From Oscillospiraceae bacterium (GTDB taxonomy: Bacteria > Bacillota_A > Clostridia > Oscillospirales > Ruminococcaceae), in contig CAAFWX010000121.1 in NCBI GenBank assembly GCA_900766795.1, positions 1-15,402 on the forward strand: a DNA stretch of 15,402 bases, written 5' to 3'. Below, piece by piece: positions 1-7,749 of the stretch (the first letter of the stretch is position 1; each line of letters starts with the position of its first letter). The position numbers were made by a program, and so were the translations under genes. The notes below the pieces were generated by a model. The model made no database searches. It had not been told where the DNA came from and was given only the letters and a program-made list of their open reading frames with translations.

Positions 1-948
1 CACACCTGCGCTCACATTCTCCAGAGCGCGCTAAGACATGTGCTCGGCGACCACGTTCACCAGAGCGGCTCTTATGTTGACCCCTATCGCTGCCGCTTCG
101 ATTTCAGCCATTTCAGCGCGGTAACTCCCGAGGAGCTGGCTAAAATCGAGGAATATGTAAACAAGGTTATCATGGCGGCTGTTCCCGTTGTGACGGAGGA
201 GCTTCCCATTGAAGAAGCTAAGAAGAAGGGCGCTATGGCGCTGTTCGGCGAGAAGTACGGCGATGTTGTCCGCGTTGTTTCCGTGGGAGAATACTCCACC
301 GAGTTCTGCGGCGGTACTCACCTCACAAACTCCGCGCAGGCAGGTCTGTTCAAAATCATGTCCGAATCCTCCGTGTCGAGCGGCGTAAGACGTATCGAGG
401 CAGTGACGGGTATGAACGTGCTTCAGGTGCTCAACTCCATGAAGTCCACCATAAACAGGGCTGCGGACGCGCTGAAGCTCCAGAACCCGAACGACCTCGT
501 TTTCCGCTGCGAAACGGTTATGACGGAGCTTCGCGAAAAGGACAAGAAGATTGAGTCCATGGCTCAGGCTGCGGCAAACGCCCAGCTTGGCGACCTCGGC
601 GCGAACGTTCCCGAGATAAACGGCGTGAAGATTATCACTGCGGCGCTTGACGGCACGGGCGCTGACGGTTTGCGCAAGATAGGCGACAGCCTTGCGGACA
701 AGTTCGAGAGCTTCGTTGCGGTGCTTGCAGGAACTGCCGACGGCAAGAGCACTATCCTGTGCAAGTGCAGCAAGGACGCTGTCGCAAAGGGCGCAAACGC
801 AGGCACGTTTGTCCGCGAGATAGCTGCCGTTGCAGGCGGCAAGGGCGGCGGAAAGCCCGACCAGGCTATGGCGGGAATCCCCGACGCAGGCAAGATAAAG
901 GACGCACTCGCAGCGGCAGAGAGCGTTGCGGCAAAGTACATCAAGTAA
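1..948 (+). CDS. alaS: Alanyl-tRNA synthetase, C-terminal part (5' end outside window)
   Basis: This is the last ~315 codons of alanyl-tRNA synthetase, which charges tRNA-Ala in the cytoplasm and hydrolyses mischarged Ser- or Gly-tRNA. The fragment opens inside the editing domain. HxxxH (fragment residues 1 and 5) and CxxxH (C103 and H107, in EFCGGTHL) form the metal-binding set typical of the family. The stretch after the first pair (LGDHVHQSGS, then RFDFSHF) is also highly characteristic. The end is the DHHA1/C-Ala region with its glycine-rich loop GGKGGGKPDQAMAG around residues 278-291. The reading frame is open from base 1, so a GTG at 40 is internal and not the start. The gene stops with TAA and a hairpin follows about 15 nt later. 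The editing helix reads HTCAH, with Ala where HTATH-type enzymes have Thr; I believe related clostridial enzymes vary here too. Identification is near certain. Confidence 0.97.
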   Translation, partial: HTCAHILQSALRHVLGDHVHQSGSYVDPYRCRFDFSHFSAVTPEELAKIEEYVNKVIMAAVPVVTEELPIEEAKKKGAMALFGEKYGDVVRVVSVGEYSTEFCGGTHLTNSAQAGLFKIMSESSVSSGVRRIEAVTGMNVLQVLNSMKSTINRAADALKLQNPNDLVFRCETVMTELREKDKKIESMAQAAANAQLGDLGANVPEINGVKIITAALDGTGADGLRKIGDSLADKFESFVAVLAGTADGKSTILCKCSKDAVAKGANAGTFVREIAAVAGGKGGGKPDQAMAGIPDAGKIKDALAAAESVAAKYIK

Positions 949-961
949 TCATTTCATAAAG

Positions 962-998
962 CAGTGCGGTCTTTGAGGACAAATCAAAGACCGTATTG
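962..998 (+). terminator. Hairpin after alaS, probable terminator
   Basis: A perfect 10-bp inverted repeat (CGGTCTTTGA at 967-976, TCAAAGACCG at 984-993) has a 7-nt loop. Outward pairs, including G-U, extend it to about 15 bp. It lies 13 nt after the alaS stop. No clean run of T follows the 3' arm, so it is not a textbook intrinsic terminator. It may terminate weakly or protect the alaS 3' end. Confidence 0.5.
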
Positions 999-1066
999 TG
1001 TAATTGCCGACGCGGGTTTCATAATTCATTTTAATTCGCATTATACCATCACAGGAGGAAACAACC

Positions 1067-1408
1067 ATGGCAAACAAAAACGCAGTGTATGAATACCGCA
1101 GGCTGCTTCGCGAATACGGCTTTAGGCAGAAGCGTGATTGCAGCGAGGAAGAGAACGCTCGGTTCCTTGAAATGGAAAAGAACGGAGAAACGATTCCGGA
1201 TAATGTCGGAAGATACCTTGAAGAAAACGAACAGCCCACCGATAAATTCTATCTTATCGAAAAGGACGACATGACCCATGAGGAGCGCATGGAGTACCTT
1301 GCGATGAAACAGTGCAGGGATTCGCACACCATAAAGAACTGCGTGGTGTTCTTAGCTATTGTGACGGCTATCGGCGTGATTTGCTCTGTGCTTGGATTTT
1401 TGGGATAA
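1067..1408 (+). CDS. Small hypothetical protein with C-terminal membrane anchor (113 aa)
   Basis: I do not recognise this protein. It begins at ATG behind a perfect AGGAGG (1053-1058, 8-nt spacing), so it is very likely translated. Residues 1-90 are hydrophilic and charged, rich in Glu, Lys and Arg, with two likely helices (around 8-38 and 60-85). Residues about 91-113 form one hydrophobic segment (NCVVFLAIVTAIGVICSVLG) ending almost at the C-terminus. That is a tail-anchored topology with the charged part predicted to be cytoplasmic. There is no signal peptide or catalytic motif. It is the first gene of the packed series that continues with the HIT protein (18-nt gap) and holA. Its job is unknown; a membrane-tethered adaptor is possible but is only a guess. 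Confidence 0.85.
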   Translation: MANKNAVYEYRRLLREYGFRQKRDCSEEENARFLEMEKNGETIPDNVGRYLEENEQPTDKFYLIEKDDMTHEERMEYLAMKQCRDSHTIKNCVVFLAIVTAIGVICSVLGFLG

Positions 1409-1426
1409 TTTAGGAGGAACACAATT

Positions 1427-1768
1427 ATGGAAAACTGCTTATTCTGCAAAATTATCGCGGGGGAGATTCCCTCAACAAAGGTTTACGAGGACGAAAAGAT
1501 TCTCGCATTCCGCGACATCGCGCCCATGGCGCCTACCCACATTCTCGTTGTGCCTAAAGCGCACATCGGCGGCGTTGACGAGGTGAATGCGGACAACTGC
1601 GAGATTGTCGGCTACATCTTCGCAAAGATTGCCGAAATCGCGAAGCAGGAGGGTCTTGTGGGCGGCTACCGCGTTGTAAGCAACATCGGCGAGGACGGCG
1701 GTCAGACCGTAAGGCACCTGCATTTCCACATTCTCGGCGGCAAAAAGCTTTCCACCGAGATGGCATAA
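1427..1768 (+). CDS. HIT-family nucleotide hydrolase/transferase (Hint-like)
   Basis: A 113-residue histidine-triad protein of the Hint branch. Such proteins are small cytoplasmic dimers that hydrolyse nucleoside phosphoramidates and aminoacyl-adenylates. The triad is plain: RHLHFHILGG gives H97, H99 and H101, with H99 aligning with the nucleophile position of the family. The N-terminus carries CxxC (C4, C7), and with H46 (PKAHI) it resembles the zinc-binding variety common in Firmicutes. The start is set by AGGAGG at 1412-1417, 9 nt before the ATG. The length is normal for the family. The stop lies 3 nt before the holA start, so the two are almost certainly cotranscribed. The family is certain; the physiological substrate is not known from sequence. 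Confidence 0.96.
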   Translation: MENCLFCKIIAGEIPSTKVYEDEKILAFRDIAPMAPTHILVVPKAHIGGVDEVNADNCEIVGYIFAKIAEIAKQEGLVGGYRVVSNIGEDGGQTVRHLHFHILGGKKLSTEMA

Positions 1769-1771
1769 GCC

Positions 1772-2812
1772 ATGCCGAGAATAGAAGAACCCCGCCTGAA
1801 ATCCGAGCTTAAGGCAGGAGTGCTTGCGAGGGTGTACTATTTCAGCGGCGAGGAGATATTCCTCACGAAGATGTACACCGAGCGGATAATCAAGGCGGCG
1901 ATAGGGGACGGCGACATGGAGATGAACTTCATGAAATATTCGGGAAACCCCAAAGCTGACGAGCTTTCGGATTACACCGACAGTATGCCGTTTTTCGCCG
2001 AGCGAAAGTGCGTGCTGCTGGCAGATTTAGAGCCGGAGAGCATGGACACTCCCGAAGTAAACGCTTATGTGAAGCTTATCGAGAACCTGCCCGACACGAC
2101 GGTGCTCATTATCGCGGAAACGAGCGTTGAGGTGGACATCAAGAAGCCCAAGGCAAAGACGAAGAAGATAATCGCCGCTGCGGAAAAGGCGGGCGCTTCC
2201 TGCGAGTTTCGGTATATGTCCCTGCCGCAGATAGCCGCCATGTCTGTGAAGAAAGCCGCGCGGGCGGGCTGTGTGCTGTCGCCCGAGGACGGCGCGTACC
2301 TTGCGCAGCTTTGCGGGCGAAGCCTTTCCACAGTGTCAAACGAGGTCGAGAAGCTTTGCGCCTATAAGGGCGAGGGGCAGATTACCCGCGAGGATATCGA
2401 CAAGCTGACCCCGAAGCTTATCGACACGAGCGTCTACACGCTGGCGGGCGAGCTTTTCGCGGGGCGCACAGACGCGGCTTTCCGCGTGCTTGACGACCTG
2501 TTTGCACAGCGCATTGAGCCTGTCGTAATTCTGTCGGCGCTTTCGGGGCATTTCGTTGACCTCTACCGCGCGAAGCTTGCGCAGGGTGCAAAAGCGACGG
2601 CAAACGACGCGGCGGCAGCGTTCAAATACCCGCCCAACCGCGCTTTTGTCATGAGAAACGCGTACAGCTCCGCGAAGAAGCTTTCGGAGCGCTATCTCGG
2701 CGAGTGCGTGGATATTCTTTACGGCACGAATCTGCTGCTTAATTCCTCAAAGGCGGACAAGCGCGGTCTTATCGAGAGGGCGCTTGTGGAAATCGCGGCG
2801 CTGGAAAAATAG
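1772..2812 (+). CDS. holA: DNA polymerase III subunit delta
   Basis: A 346-residue protein matching the delta subunit of the clamp loader. Delta binds and opens the beta sliding clamp so that it can be loaded at primed DNA. The N-terminal AAA+-like domain lacks a working Walker A, as usual for delta. It has the family's opening pattern (VYYFSGEEIFLTKMYTERI, residues 22-40) and the clamp-contacting region around SMPFFAERKCVLLADL (71-86). The middle shows the three-helix segment LCGRSLSTVSNEVEKL, and the C-terminal collar holds ILSALSGHFVDLYRAK. Length agrees with the ~340 aa norm. The ATG is 3 nt after the HIT stop with no good ribosome site of its own, which suggests translational coupling. 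Finding it within an operon rather than beside comEC or rpsT is a lineage feature. Confidence 0.92.
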   Translation: MPRIEEPRLKSELKAGVLARVYYFSGEEIFLTKMYTERIIKAAIGDGDMEMNFMKYSGNPKADELSDYTDSMPFFAERKCVLLADLEPESMDTPEVNAYVKLIENLPDTTVLIIAETSVEVDIKKPKAKTKKIIAAAEKAGASCEFRYMSLPQIAAMSVKKAARAGCVLSPEDGAYLAQLCGRSLSTVSNEVEKLCAYKGEGQITREDIDKLTPKLIDTSVYTLAGELFAGRTDAAFRVLDDLFAQRIEPVVILSALSGHFVDLYRAKLAQGAKATANDAAAAFKYPPNRAFVMRNAYSSAKKLSERYLGECVDILYGTNLLLNSSKADKRGLIERALVEIAALEK

Positions 2813-2820
2813 CGTGCGAC

Positions 2821-2825
2821 AGGGG
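2821..2825 (+). promoter_or_regulatory. Ribosome binding site that fixes the rnmV start
   Basis: AGGGG lies 9 nt before the ATG at 2835. It supports that ATG over the upstream in-frame TTG at 2784, which lies inside holA and would add 17 unconserved residues before MIKIKQAIIVEGRYD. Confidence 0.65.
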
Positions 2826-2834
2826 ACTATTCGC

Positions 2835-3413
2835 ATGATAAAGATAAAACAAGCAATAATAGTAGAGGGCAGATACGACAAGATAAAGCTCAGCTCCCTT
2901 GTGGACGCGGTGATTATCCCGACAAACGGCTTCGGGCTGTTTAAGGACGAGGAAACCGCCGCGCTCATAAAGCGGCTTGCGGCTCAAACGGGAATAATTA
3001 TCCTCACGGACAGCGACAGCGCGGGCTTTAAGATACGCTCACGCATTCGCAGTATCGTCAAAGAGGGCGAGATAATCAACGTCTACATTCCCGATATCTT
3101 CGGCAAGGAGCGCCGCAAAACCGCTCCCTCAAAGGAGGGGAAGCTGGGCGTTGAGGGAATGAGCGCCGAGGTGCTTCGCGAAGCCTTTGAGCGCGCGGGG
3201 GTGTTTTCACAGGAAACGCCGGAAAAATCCGAGCCAATCACCAAAGCCGACCTTATGGACTTAGGGCTTGTGGGCGGTGCGGACAGCGCCGCAAAGCGCG
3301 CCGCGCTTCAGCGCAGGCTGGCGCTTCCCGAGCGGCTTTCGGCAAATCTGCTTATAGAAATACTTAACGTGATGTATACAAGAGAGGAGTTTCTGCGGCT
3401 TGCACAGGAGTAA
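2835..3413 (+). CDS. rnmV: Ribonuclease M5 (Toprim, 5S rRNA maturation)
   Basis: A 192-residue protein resembling RNase M5, which trims both sides of precursor 5S rRNA in low-GC Gram-positives, working with ribosomal protein L18. The Toprim fold is visible in order. The conserved Glu sits in IIVEGRYD (residues 8-15), a strand-glycine turn in IPTNGFGL, and the metal-binding acidic pair in IILTDSDSAG. The C-terminal half carries the M5-specific region, with GKLGVEG and then ADLMDLGLVGGADSAAKR, ending in the helix that contains TREEFLRL. This agrees in order and spacing with Bacillus RnmV from memory. In many Firmicutes rnmV sits beside ksgA; here it sits between holA and an acyltransferase gene, 22 nt after the holA stop. 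No 5S gene is in the window. Confidence 0.85.
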   Translation: MIKIKQAIIVEGRYDKIKLSSLVDAVIIPTNGFGLFKDEETAALIKRLAAQTGIIILTDSDSAGFKIRSRIRSIVKEGEIINVYIPDIFGKERRKTAPSKEGKLGVEGMSAEVLREAFERAGVFSQETPEKSEPITKADLMDLGLVGGADSAAKRAALQRRLALPERLSANLLIEILNVMYTREEFLRLAQE

Positions 3414-3448
3414 ATCTGCCGCAGCTCTCATAATCCAAGGGGGATAAC

Positions 3449-4879
3449 ATGGTCTTTTCCAGTCTGACTTTTTTGTTTGCGTTTCTTCCGATAACGCTTA
3501 TTGTGTACTACCTTGTTCCCGCGAAAGCTAAGAACATTGTAATACTAATCAGCGGAATTGTGTTCTACGCATGGGGCGAGCCTATATATGTGCTGGCGAT
3601 GATTGCAAGCACGTTTATCGACTACACCGCGGGGCGCATTATCGCAAAATACGACGACAAGCCGAAAATAAGGCTTGTCTGCCTTATCGTGTCGCTGGTG
3701 ATGAATCTGGGGCTTCTCGGTACGTTCAAGTACCTTGGCTTCCTCATAAACTCGGTGAACGCGTGGTTCGGGCTGGCTATTCCAAATCCCAATCTTCCGC
3801 TTCCCATCGGAATCAGCTTCTTCACGTTCCAGTCCATGTCCTACACAATCGACCTCTACCGCAGGAATATCAAGGTGCAGAAGAGCGCGGTTAATTTCAT
3901 GGCTTTCGTGACGCTGTTTCCGCAGATTGTGGCAGGACCTATCGTCCGCTACGAGGACATTCAGAACGAAATCGACCATCGCACGATAACCGAGAAAATG
4001 GTGGGCGACGGAATCAGCCGCTTCATCATCGGTCTTGGCAAAAAGGTGCTGATTGCCAACAACATCGGCGCACTCTGGTCGCAGATAAAGCTCATGGAAT
4101 ACAGCGAGCTGTCGGCGGTTACTGCGTGGCTCGGTATACTTGCATTCACGTTCCAGATTTACTTCGACTTCTCGGGCTATTCTGACATGGCAATAGGGCT
4201 TGGAAAGATTATGGGATTCACGTTCCCGGAAAACTTCGACTATCCTTATATGTCCCACAGCATAAGCGAATTCTGGCGGCGCTGGCACATGACTCTCGGC
4301 GCGTGGTTCAAAAGCTACATCTATATTCCTCTCGGCGGAAACCGCAAGGGGCTAGCCCGCACGATAATCAACCTGCTCATTGTCTGGACGGTTACGGGAA
4401 TCTGGCACGGCGCAAGCTGGAATTTCATGCTCTGGGGAGCGTACTTCGGCGTGCTTATCGTGCTGGAGAGGCTGTTCCTCGGAAAGTGGCTGGAGAAGCT
4501 GCCCGCTGTTCTTAGCTGGGCTTACACCTTTGTGCTGGTGGTTTTCGGCTGGGTTATGTTCGACGCTGTTGACCCCGCGACAATTCACTTCGGGGACATG
4601 TTCTCGCAGGTGTTCACCTACATCGGCGCAATGTTCGGCGCAAACGGCGTGTTCATGGACAACACCGCCACAAACGCTCTCGTAAACTACGGATTGATGT
4701 TCGGAATCTGCATTTTCGGCAGCTCCGACGTGCTCAAGGTCTGGGGCGAGAAAATCCGCGAAAAGGCGCCGCAGTGGGTGCAGTACGGCTTTCCATTAGC
4801 GGAAACGGCTGTGCTGCTGGCGAGCGTTGCGTATATAACCACCTCCAGCTACAACCCGTTCCTGTACTTTAATTTCTGA
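3449..4879 (+). CDS. MBOAT-family O-acyltransferase (AlgI/DltB-like)
   Basis: A 476-residue polytopic membrane protein of the MBOAT family, AlgI type. These proteins pass an acyl group, usually acetyl, across the membrane for O-acylation of an exported polymer. The family signature is complete: EFWRRWHMTLGAWFKSYIYIPLGGNR at residues 274-299 (quoted in parts: the WRRWHMTLG box and the YIPLGGNR box), and the catalytic-type His at H320 in GIWHGASWNF. Other conserved stretches are PIGISFFTFQSMSY (119-132), LFPQIVAGPIVRY (156-168) and IYFDFSGYSDMAIGLG (237-252). I count roughly 9-11 hydrophobic segments. The ribosome site is AAGGGGG at 3437-3443. The next gene, 13 nt downstream, encodes a DHHW/AlgJ-like partner, the usual pairing for polysaccharide acetylation. 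The polymer is not revealed, since no glycosyltransferases are present in the window. Confidence 0.95.
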   Translation: MVFSSLTFLFAFLPITLIVYYLVPAKAKNIVILISGIVFYAWGEPIYVLAMIASTFIDYTAGRIIAKYDDKPKIRLVCLIVSLVMNLGLLGTFKYLGFLINSVNAWFGLAIPNPNLPLPIGISFFTFQSMSYTIDLYRRNIKVQKSAVNFMAFVTLFPQIVAGPIVRYEDIQNEIDHRTITEKMVGDGISRFIIGLGKKVLIANNIGALWSQIKLMEYSELSAVTAWLGILAFTFQIYFDFSGYSDMAIGLGKIMGFTFPENFDYPYMSHSISEFWRRWHMTLGAWFKSYIYIPLGGNRKGLARTIINLLIVWTVTGIWHGASWNFMLWGAYFGVLIVLERLFLGKWLEKLPAVLSWAYTFVLVVFGWVMFDAVDPATIHFGDMFSQVFTYIGAMFGANGVFMDNTATNALVNYGLMFGICIFGSSDVLKVWGEKIREKAPQWVQYGFPLAETAVLLASVAYITTSSYNPFLYFNF

Positions 4880-4892
4880 GGAGGGCTGAACA

Positions 4893-6104
4893 ATGGAATT
4901 TAAAATGACGCCTCAGAAGCTGATGATTGCGCTTTTTACGATAGTGCTTCTCGCCGTGCCGATAACCACGGCGGCGCTTCCGAAGCTCGAGCGCAGCGAG
5001 AACGAAAACCGCACCCTTGCGAAGTTCCCGAAGCTTGTCAACGAAAGCAAATGGGATAAGGCGCAGAGTCTTTCGGACTATATCGGCGCGGTGCGCTGGG
5101 ACTATATCGCTGAGCGGAAAAACAACAGCTATATGGACGATATCGAAACCTATTTCTCCGACCACCTTGCGGGCAGGGAGGCTTGGGTTGTTGCAAGCAA
5201 CTCTATGGAGCGCCTTACGGGAAAGCAGGAGATAAACGGCGTTGTCACCGTTGACGATAAGATGATTCAGGTGTTCAAGGAGTACGACAAGGAAGAGGTT
5301 CAGGCTTCCCTTGACGCAATGAGCGGATTTGCACAGCGCCACAGCGACGTACCGATGTACTTTATGCTCGCTCCCACTGCGCAGGAGATGATGATAAACC
5401 GACTTCCGTCCTACGCGGGATATCTTAGCCAGAAAAGCTTCATTGACGAGTGCTATAAAAACGTTGAGGGAATCACGACGATTGACTGCCTGAGCTATCT
5501 TTCGGGGCATTCGGACGAGTACATCTACTACCGCACCGACCACCACTGGACCTCCCTCGGCGCTTTCTACGGCTATAACGCGGCGGCAAAAACGCTTGGC
5601 TTCAGTGCCTACGGAATGAACTCCTTCAACATCGAAACCGCGAGCACCTCTTTCCGCGGCACGCTGTACTCAAAGACTCTTGACAGCAGCATAACTCCCG
5701 ATACCATCGACTACTATCACCTTGCGAGCGGCGAGCCGTCCGTAAAAATGACGGTGAACACAGGGTTCGGCACGGAGGAATACGACAGCCTTTACGTTCG
5801 CGAGTTTCTGTCGCAGAAGGATAAGTATTCCTCGTTCACGGGAAGCAATCAGCCTATTGTCACTATCGAAACGGACGTTGACAACGGAAAGAGCCTGCTT
5901 ATGATTAAGGACAGCTATGCCCACAGCCTTGTGCCGTTTCTGTCAAAGCATTACAGCAAAATAACTATGGTGGACATGCGCTACATCAACGTGGGGCTGG
6001 AGTATTTCCTCGATGTTGACGAATATTCGCAGGTGATGTTTATGTATAACGCGGTGTCTTTCTCGGAGGACAGCAGCGTTCAGCTTCTGAAATTCTCAGA
6101 GTGA
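4893..6104 (+). CDS. DHHW-family protein (AlgJ/AlgX-like SGNH acetyltransferase partner)
   Basis: A 403-residue protein with an N-terminal signal-anchor (hydrophobic residues about 9-29). It should sit outside the cytoplasmic membrane. The AlgJ/AlgX-type catalytic signature is visible. YYRTDHHWTSLGA places D216 and H218 as the Asp-His pair, and LLMIKDSYAHSLVPFL places S341 as the candidate nucleophile after a beta strand. YFSDHLAGREAWV (88-100) is also typical of the family. In alginate-type systems the MBOAT protein exports the acetyl group and the SGNH partner transfers it to the sugar. The immediate MBOAT neighbour supports the same division of work here. AGGAGG overlaps the MBOAT stop codon (4879-4884), so translation is probably coupled. 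The acceptor polymer cannot be named from this window. Confidence 0.9.
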   Translation: MEFKMTPQKLMIALFTIVLLAVPITTAALPKLERSENENRTLAKFPKLVNESKWDKAQSLSDYIGAVRWDYIAERKNNSYMDDIETYFSDHLAGREAWVVASNSMERLTGKQEINGVVTVDDKMIQVFKEYDKEEVQASLDAMSGFAQRHSDVPMYFMLAPTAQEMMINRLPSYAGYLSQKSFIDECYKNVEGITTIDCLSYLSGHSDEYIYYRTDHHWTSLGAFYGYNAAAKTLGFSAYGMNSFNIETASTSFRGTLYSKTLDSSITPDTIDYYHLASGEPSVKMTVNTGFGTEEYDSLYVREFLSQKDKYSSFTGSNQPIVTIETDVDNGKSLLMIKDSYAHSLVPFLSKHYSKITMVDMRYINVGLEYFLDVDEYSQVMFMYNAVSFSEDSSVQLLKFSE

Positions 6105-6105
6105 T

Positions 6106-6984
6106 ATGAGAGAAATCGAGTTTACCGTAACCGAAAGCGAGAGCGGCGTCACCGCTCTCGAATTTCTTAAAAGCAGGGGCTTTTCCCGCCGTATGATAAC
6201 CGCCCTCAAGGCAAGCTGCGGGCTAACACGCTCGGGAGAGCTGCTTCGTACAGTTGACAACCTGCGGGCGGGGGACGTTCTGCGCGTGCGCATTGAGGAA
6301 AGCGGCGGGCTTGTCCCGAACACCGAAATTTGCGCGGCAGTCGTCTTTGAGGACGCGGACGCGGTGGTGTTCGACAAGCCGCCCTTTCTCGCGGTGCACC
6401 CCTCGGTAAAGCACTATTCCGACACGCTCGGAAACCTGTTTGCCGCGCGGTACGGCGAGATTCCGTTCCGACCGATAAACCGCCTTGACCGAAACACCTC
6501 GGGGCTGTGCCTGTGCGCAAAGAACAAGCTTGCCGCGGCGGCGCTTGCGGGGACGGCGCAGAAGGTCTACTTCGCAGTCGCAGACGGCTGCATATCCGAG
6601 AGCGGCAGGATAGACGCGCCCATTGACCGCGAGGAGGGCAGCATAATCAGGCGCTGCGTGCGCGCGGACGGAAAACGCGCCGTGACTAACTACACTCCCC
6701 TGCTGCACGCACAGGGAAGAACCCTGCTTCGCATAACCCTCGAAACGGGACGCACCCACCAGATTCGCGTCCACCTCGCGCACATCGGCTTTCCGCTGTG
6801 CGGCGACGAACTGTACGGCGGGGATATGTCCGCTATCGGGCGGCACGCGCTCCACTGCGGGGGGATGACCTTTTTGCAGCCGCTGACGGGCGAGAGGATA
6901 AGCGTAAGCGCGCCGCTTCCCGAGGATATGTGCGCACTGCTGGGGCTTGACGGCGCAGAGAAAGACGAAAGGATATACATATGA
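6106..6984 (+). CDS. RluA-family RNA pseudouridine synthase
   Basis: A 292-residue pseudouridine synthase that should convert specific uridines in rRNA or tRNA. Residues about 13-65 form an S4-like RNA-binding domain (FLKSRGFSRRMITALK, then LRAGDVLRV). The catalytic domain has the RluA motif INRLDRNTSGL, with D128 as the catalytic Asp. The downstream signature LETGRTHQIRVHLAHIGFPLCGDELYGG is present in pieces as RTHQIRVH and GDELYGG. Length suits the RluA/RluC/RluD group. Sequence alone does not say which uridine is modified, so no symbol is given. It starts 1 nt after the DHHW stop with no strong ribosome site, and its stop overlaps the next start (ATGA), so it is embedded in the operon. Confidence 0.94.
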   Translation: MREIEFTVTESESGVTALEFLKSRGFSRRMITALKASCGLTRSGELLRTVDNLRAGDVLRVRIEESGGLVPNTEICAAVVFEDADAVVFDKPPFLAVHPSVKHYSDTLGNLFAARYGEIPFRPINRLDRNTSGLCLCAKNKLAAAALAGTAQKVYFAVADGCISESGRIDAPIDREEGSIIRRCVRADGKRAVTNYTPLLHAQGRTLLRITLETGRTHQIRVHLAHIGFPLCGDELYGGDMSAIGRHALHCGGMTFLQPLTGERISVSAPLPEDMCALLGLDGAEKDERIYI

Positions 6985-7604
6985 AAAAGCTTTTTTTTGC
7001 GGCGGCTGCGGCGCTGCTGCTTACGGGTTGCTCGGCGGGTGTAAAGACCGACGGCTCGGACATTCTGCTGGATTCTGTCGGGGTGCGCGTTGACCTGCCC
7101 GACGGGTGGAAGATAATCACGGGCAGCGCCGTTTATGATGAGGCGGCAAGCTCCTCGGGAGAGTATGAGAGCGGCAGCGAGATGAAGAAAGCCTGCGAAA
7201 AAGCGGGTCAGCGCTACCTTGCCATCGGGAAAACCGTCGAGGGCGACGTGGTCTGCACCGTGTCGCAGCAGGACCTGACCATTGATGTGGACGGAAACAA
7301 AATCGACCCCACCGACGCAGGCGAGCTTGCCCGCAGCACGCATGATTCCCTCGTTTTCGACTGCTTCCTCATCGGGCTTCGCACAGGCAGTGACAGCGTT
7401 TTCGAGGAGCTTTCCCTCGGCGGAAACAACGCGTGGCTCAGCCACTTTGAGGCATTTTACTCCGAAGAAGACGGCGGAGAGATGGTTTTCGGCACAACCG
7501 AATATACTATTGAAAATGGAACAGATGTCTATTTCGTTCAAGTGACCTATCTCTCGGAGGAGGCAAGGGCACAGGCAGAACAGATTGTTCTTTCCGCAGA
7601 GTAA
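6981..7604 (+). CDS. Small predicted lipoprotein of unknown function (207 aa)
   Basis: The N-terminus is a clear lipoprotein signal: MKK, then a hydrophobic alanine/leucine core, then the lipobox LLTG-C with C17 as the lipidated cysteine. The mature part, about 190 residues, is acidic and should be tethered to the outer face of the membrane. It begins with a strand-like segment, SVGVRVDLPDGWKII, that resembles the start of small alpha/beta lipoprotein domains of the PsbP/DUF1795 sort. Later it contains GNNAWLSHFEAFY and TEYTIENGTDVYFVQVTY, which look like beta strands. That comparison is tentative, and I do not recognise a named family. The ATG overlaps the pseudouridine synthase stop by 4 nt. 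AAAGGA at 6968-6973 is a good ribosome site. It is the last gene of the packed series. Confidence 0.88.
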   Translation: MKKLFFAAAAALLLTGCSAGVKTDGSDILLDSVGVRVDLPDGWKIITGSAVYDEAASSSGEYESGSEMKKACEKAGQRYLAIGKTVEGDVVCTVSQQDLTIDVDGNKIDPTDAGELARSTHDSLVFDCFLIGLRTGSDSVFEELSLGGNNAWLSHFEAFYSEEDGGEMVFGTTEYTIENGTDVYFVQVTYLSEEARAQAEQIVLSAE

Positions 7605-7662
7605 AATCTGTACAAAAAAACAAAAAAAATCTGTAATTTTTTTAGAATTTGCATATACGCTC

Positions 7663-7691
7663 TTGATTTATCTTTGGGAATGGAGTATAAT
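7663..7691 (+). promoter_or_regulatory. Sigma-A-type promoter for the PilZ gene
   Basis: TTGATT (7663-7668) and TATAAT (7686-7691) are separated by exactly 17 nt, a near-consensus housekeeping promoter. A and T tracts at 7613-7643 lie upstream and could act as an UP element or bent DNA. The expected transcript start is near 7698, giving a leader of about 130 nt before the PilZ start at 7828. Confidence 0.85.
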
Positions 7692-7709
7692 ACCATTATG
7701 ACTATTCTG

Positions 7710-7749
7710 CCATAAAGCGCACCTGTGCGCGGAAAATTATGGATTTTTT
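7710..7749 (+). promoter_or_regulatory. Terminator-like hairpin in the PilZ leader (possible attenuator)
   Basis: CCATAA (7710-7715) pairs with TTATGG (7737-7742) and encloses a second inverted repeat, GCGCAC/GTGCGC (7717-7722 and 7725-7730). Six T follow at 7744-7749. The hairpin starts only about 12 nt after the predicted transcript start and before the coding region, so it could stop transcription early under some condition. I recognise no known riboswitch class; the sequence does not look like the GEMM-I c-di-GMP aptamer. Confidence 0.5.

Noticed and set aside
40..948. GTG at 40 as the start of an independent gene
   Set aside because: The alaS frame is open back to base 1 and encodes the conserved HxxxH editing motif before that codon.
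1017..1047. Possible promoter (TTTCAT, TATACC) before the small membrane protein gene
   Set aside because: Boxes are poor and the spacing is 19 nt. Transcription would start at about the ribosome site itself, leaving it incomplete.
7622..7643. A8/T7 inverted repeat after the lipoprotein gene as a terminator
   Set aside because: The stem is entirely A-T and would be too weak for an ordinary intrinsic terminator. It is more likely bent or UP-element DNA upstream of the PilZ promoter.
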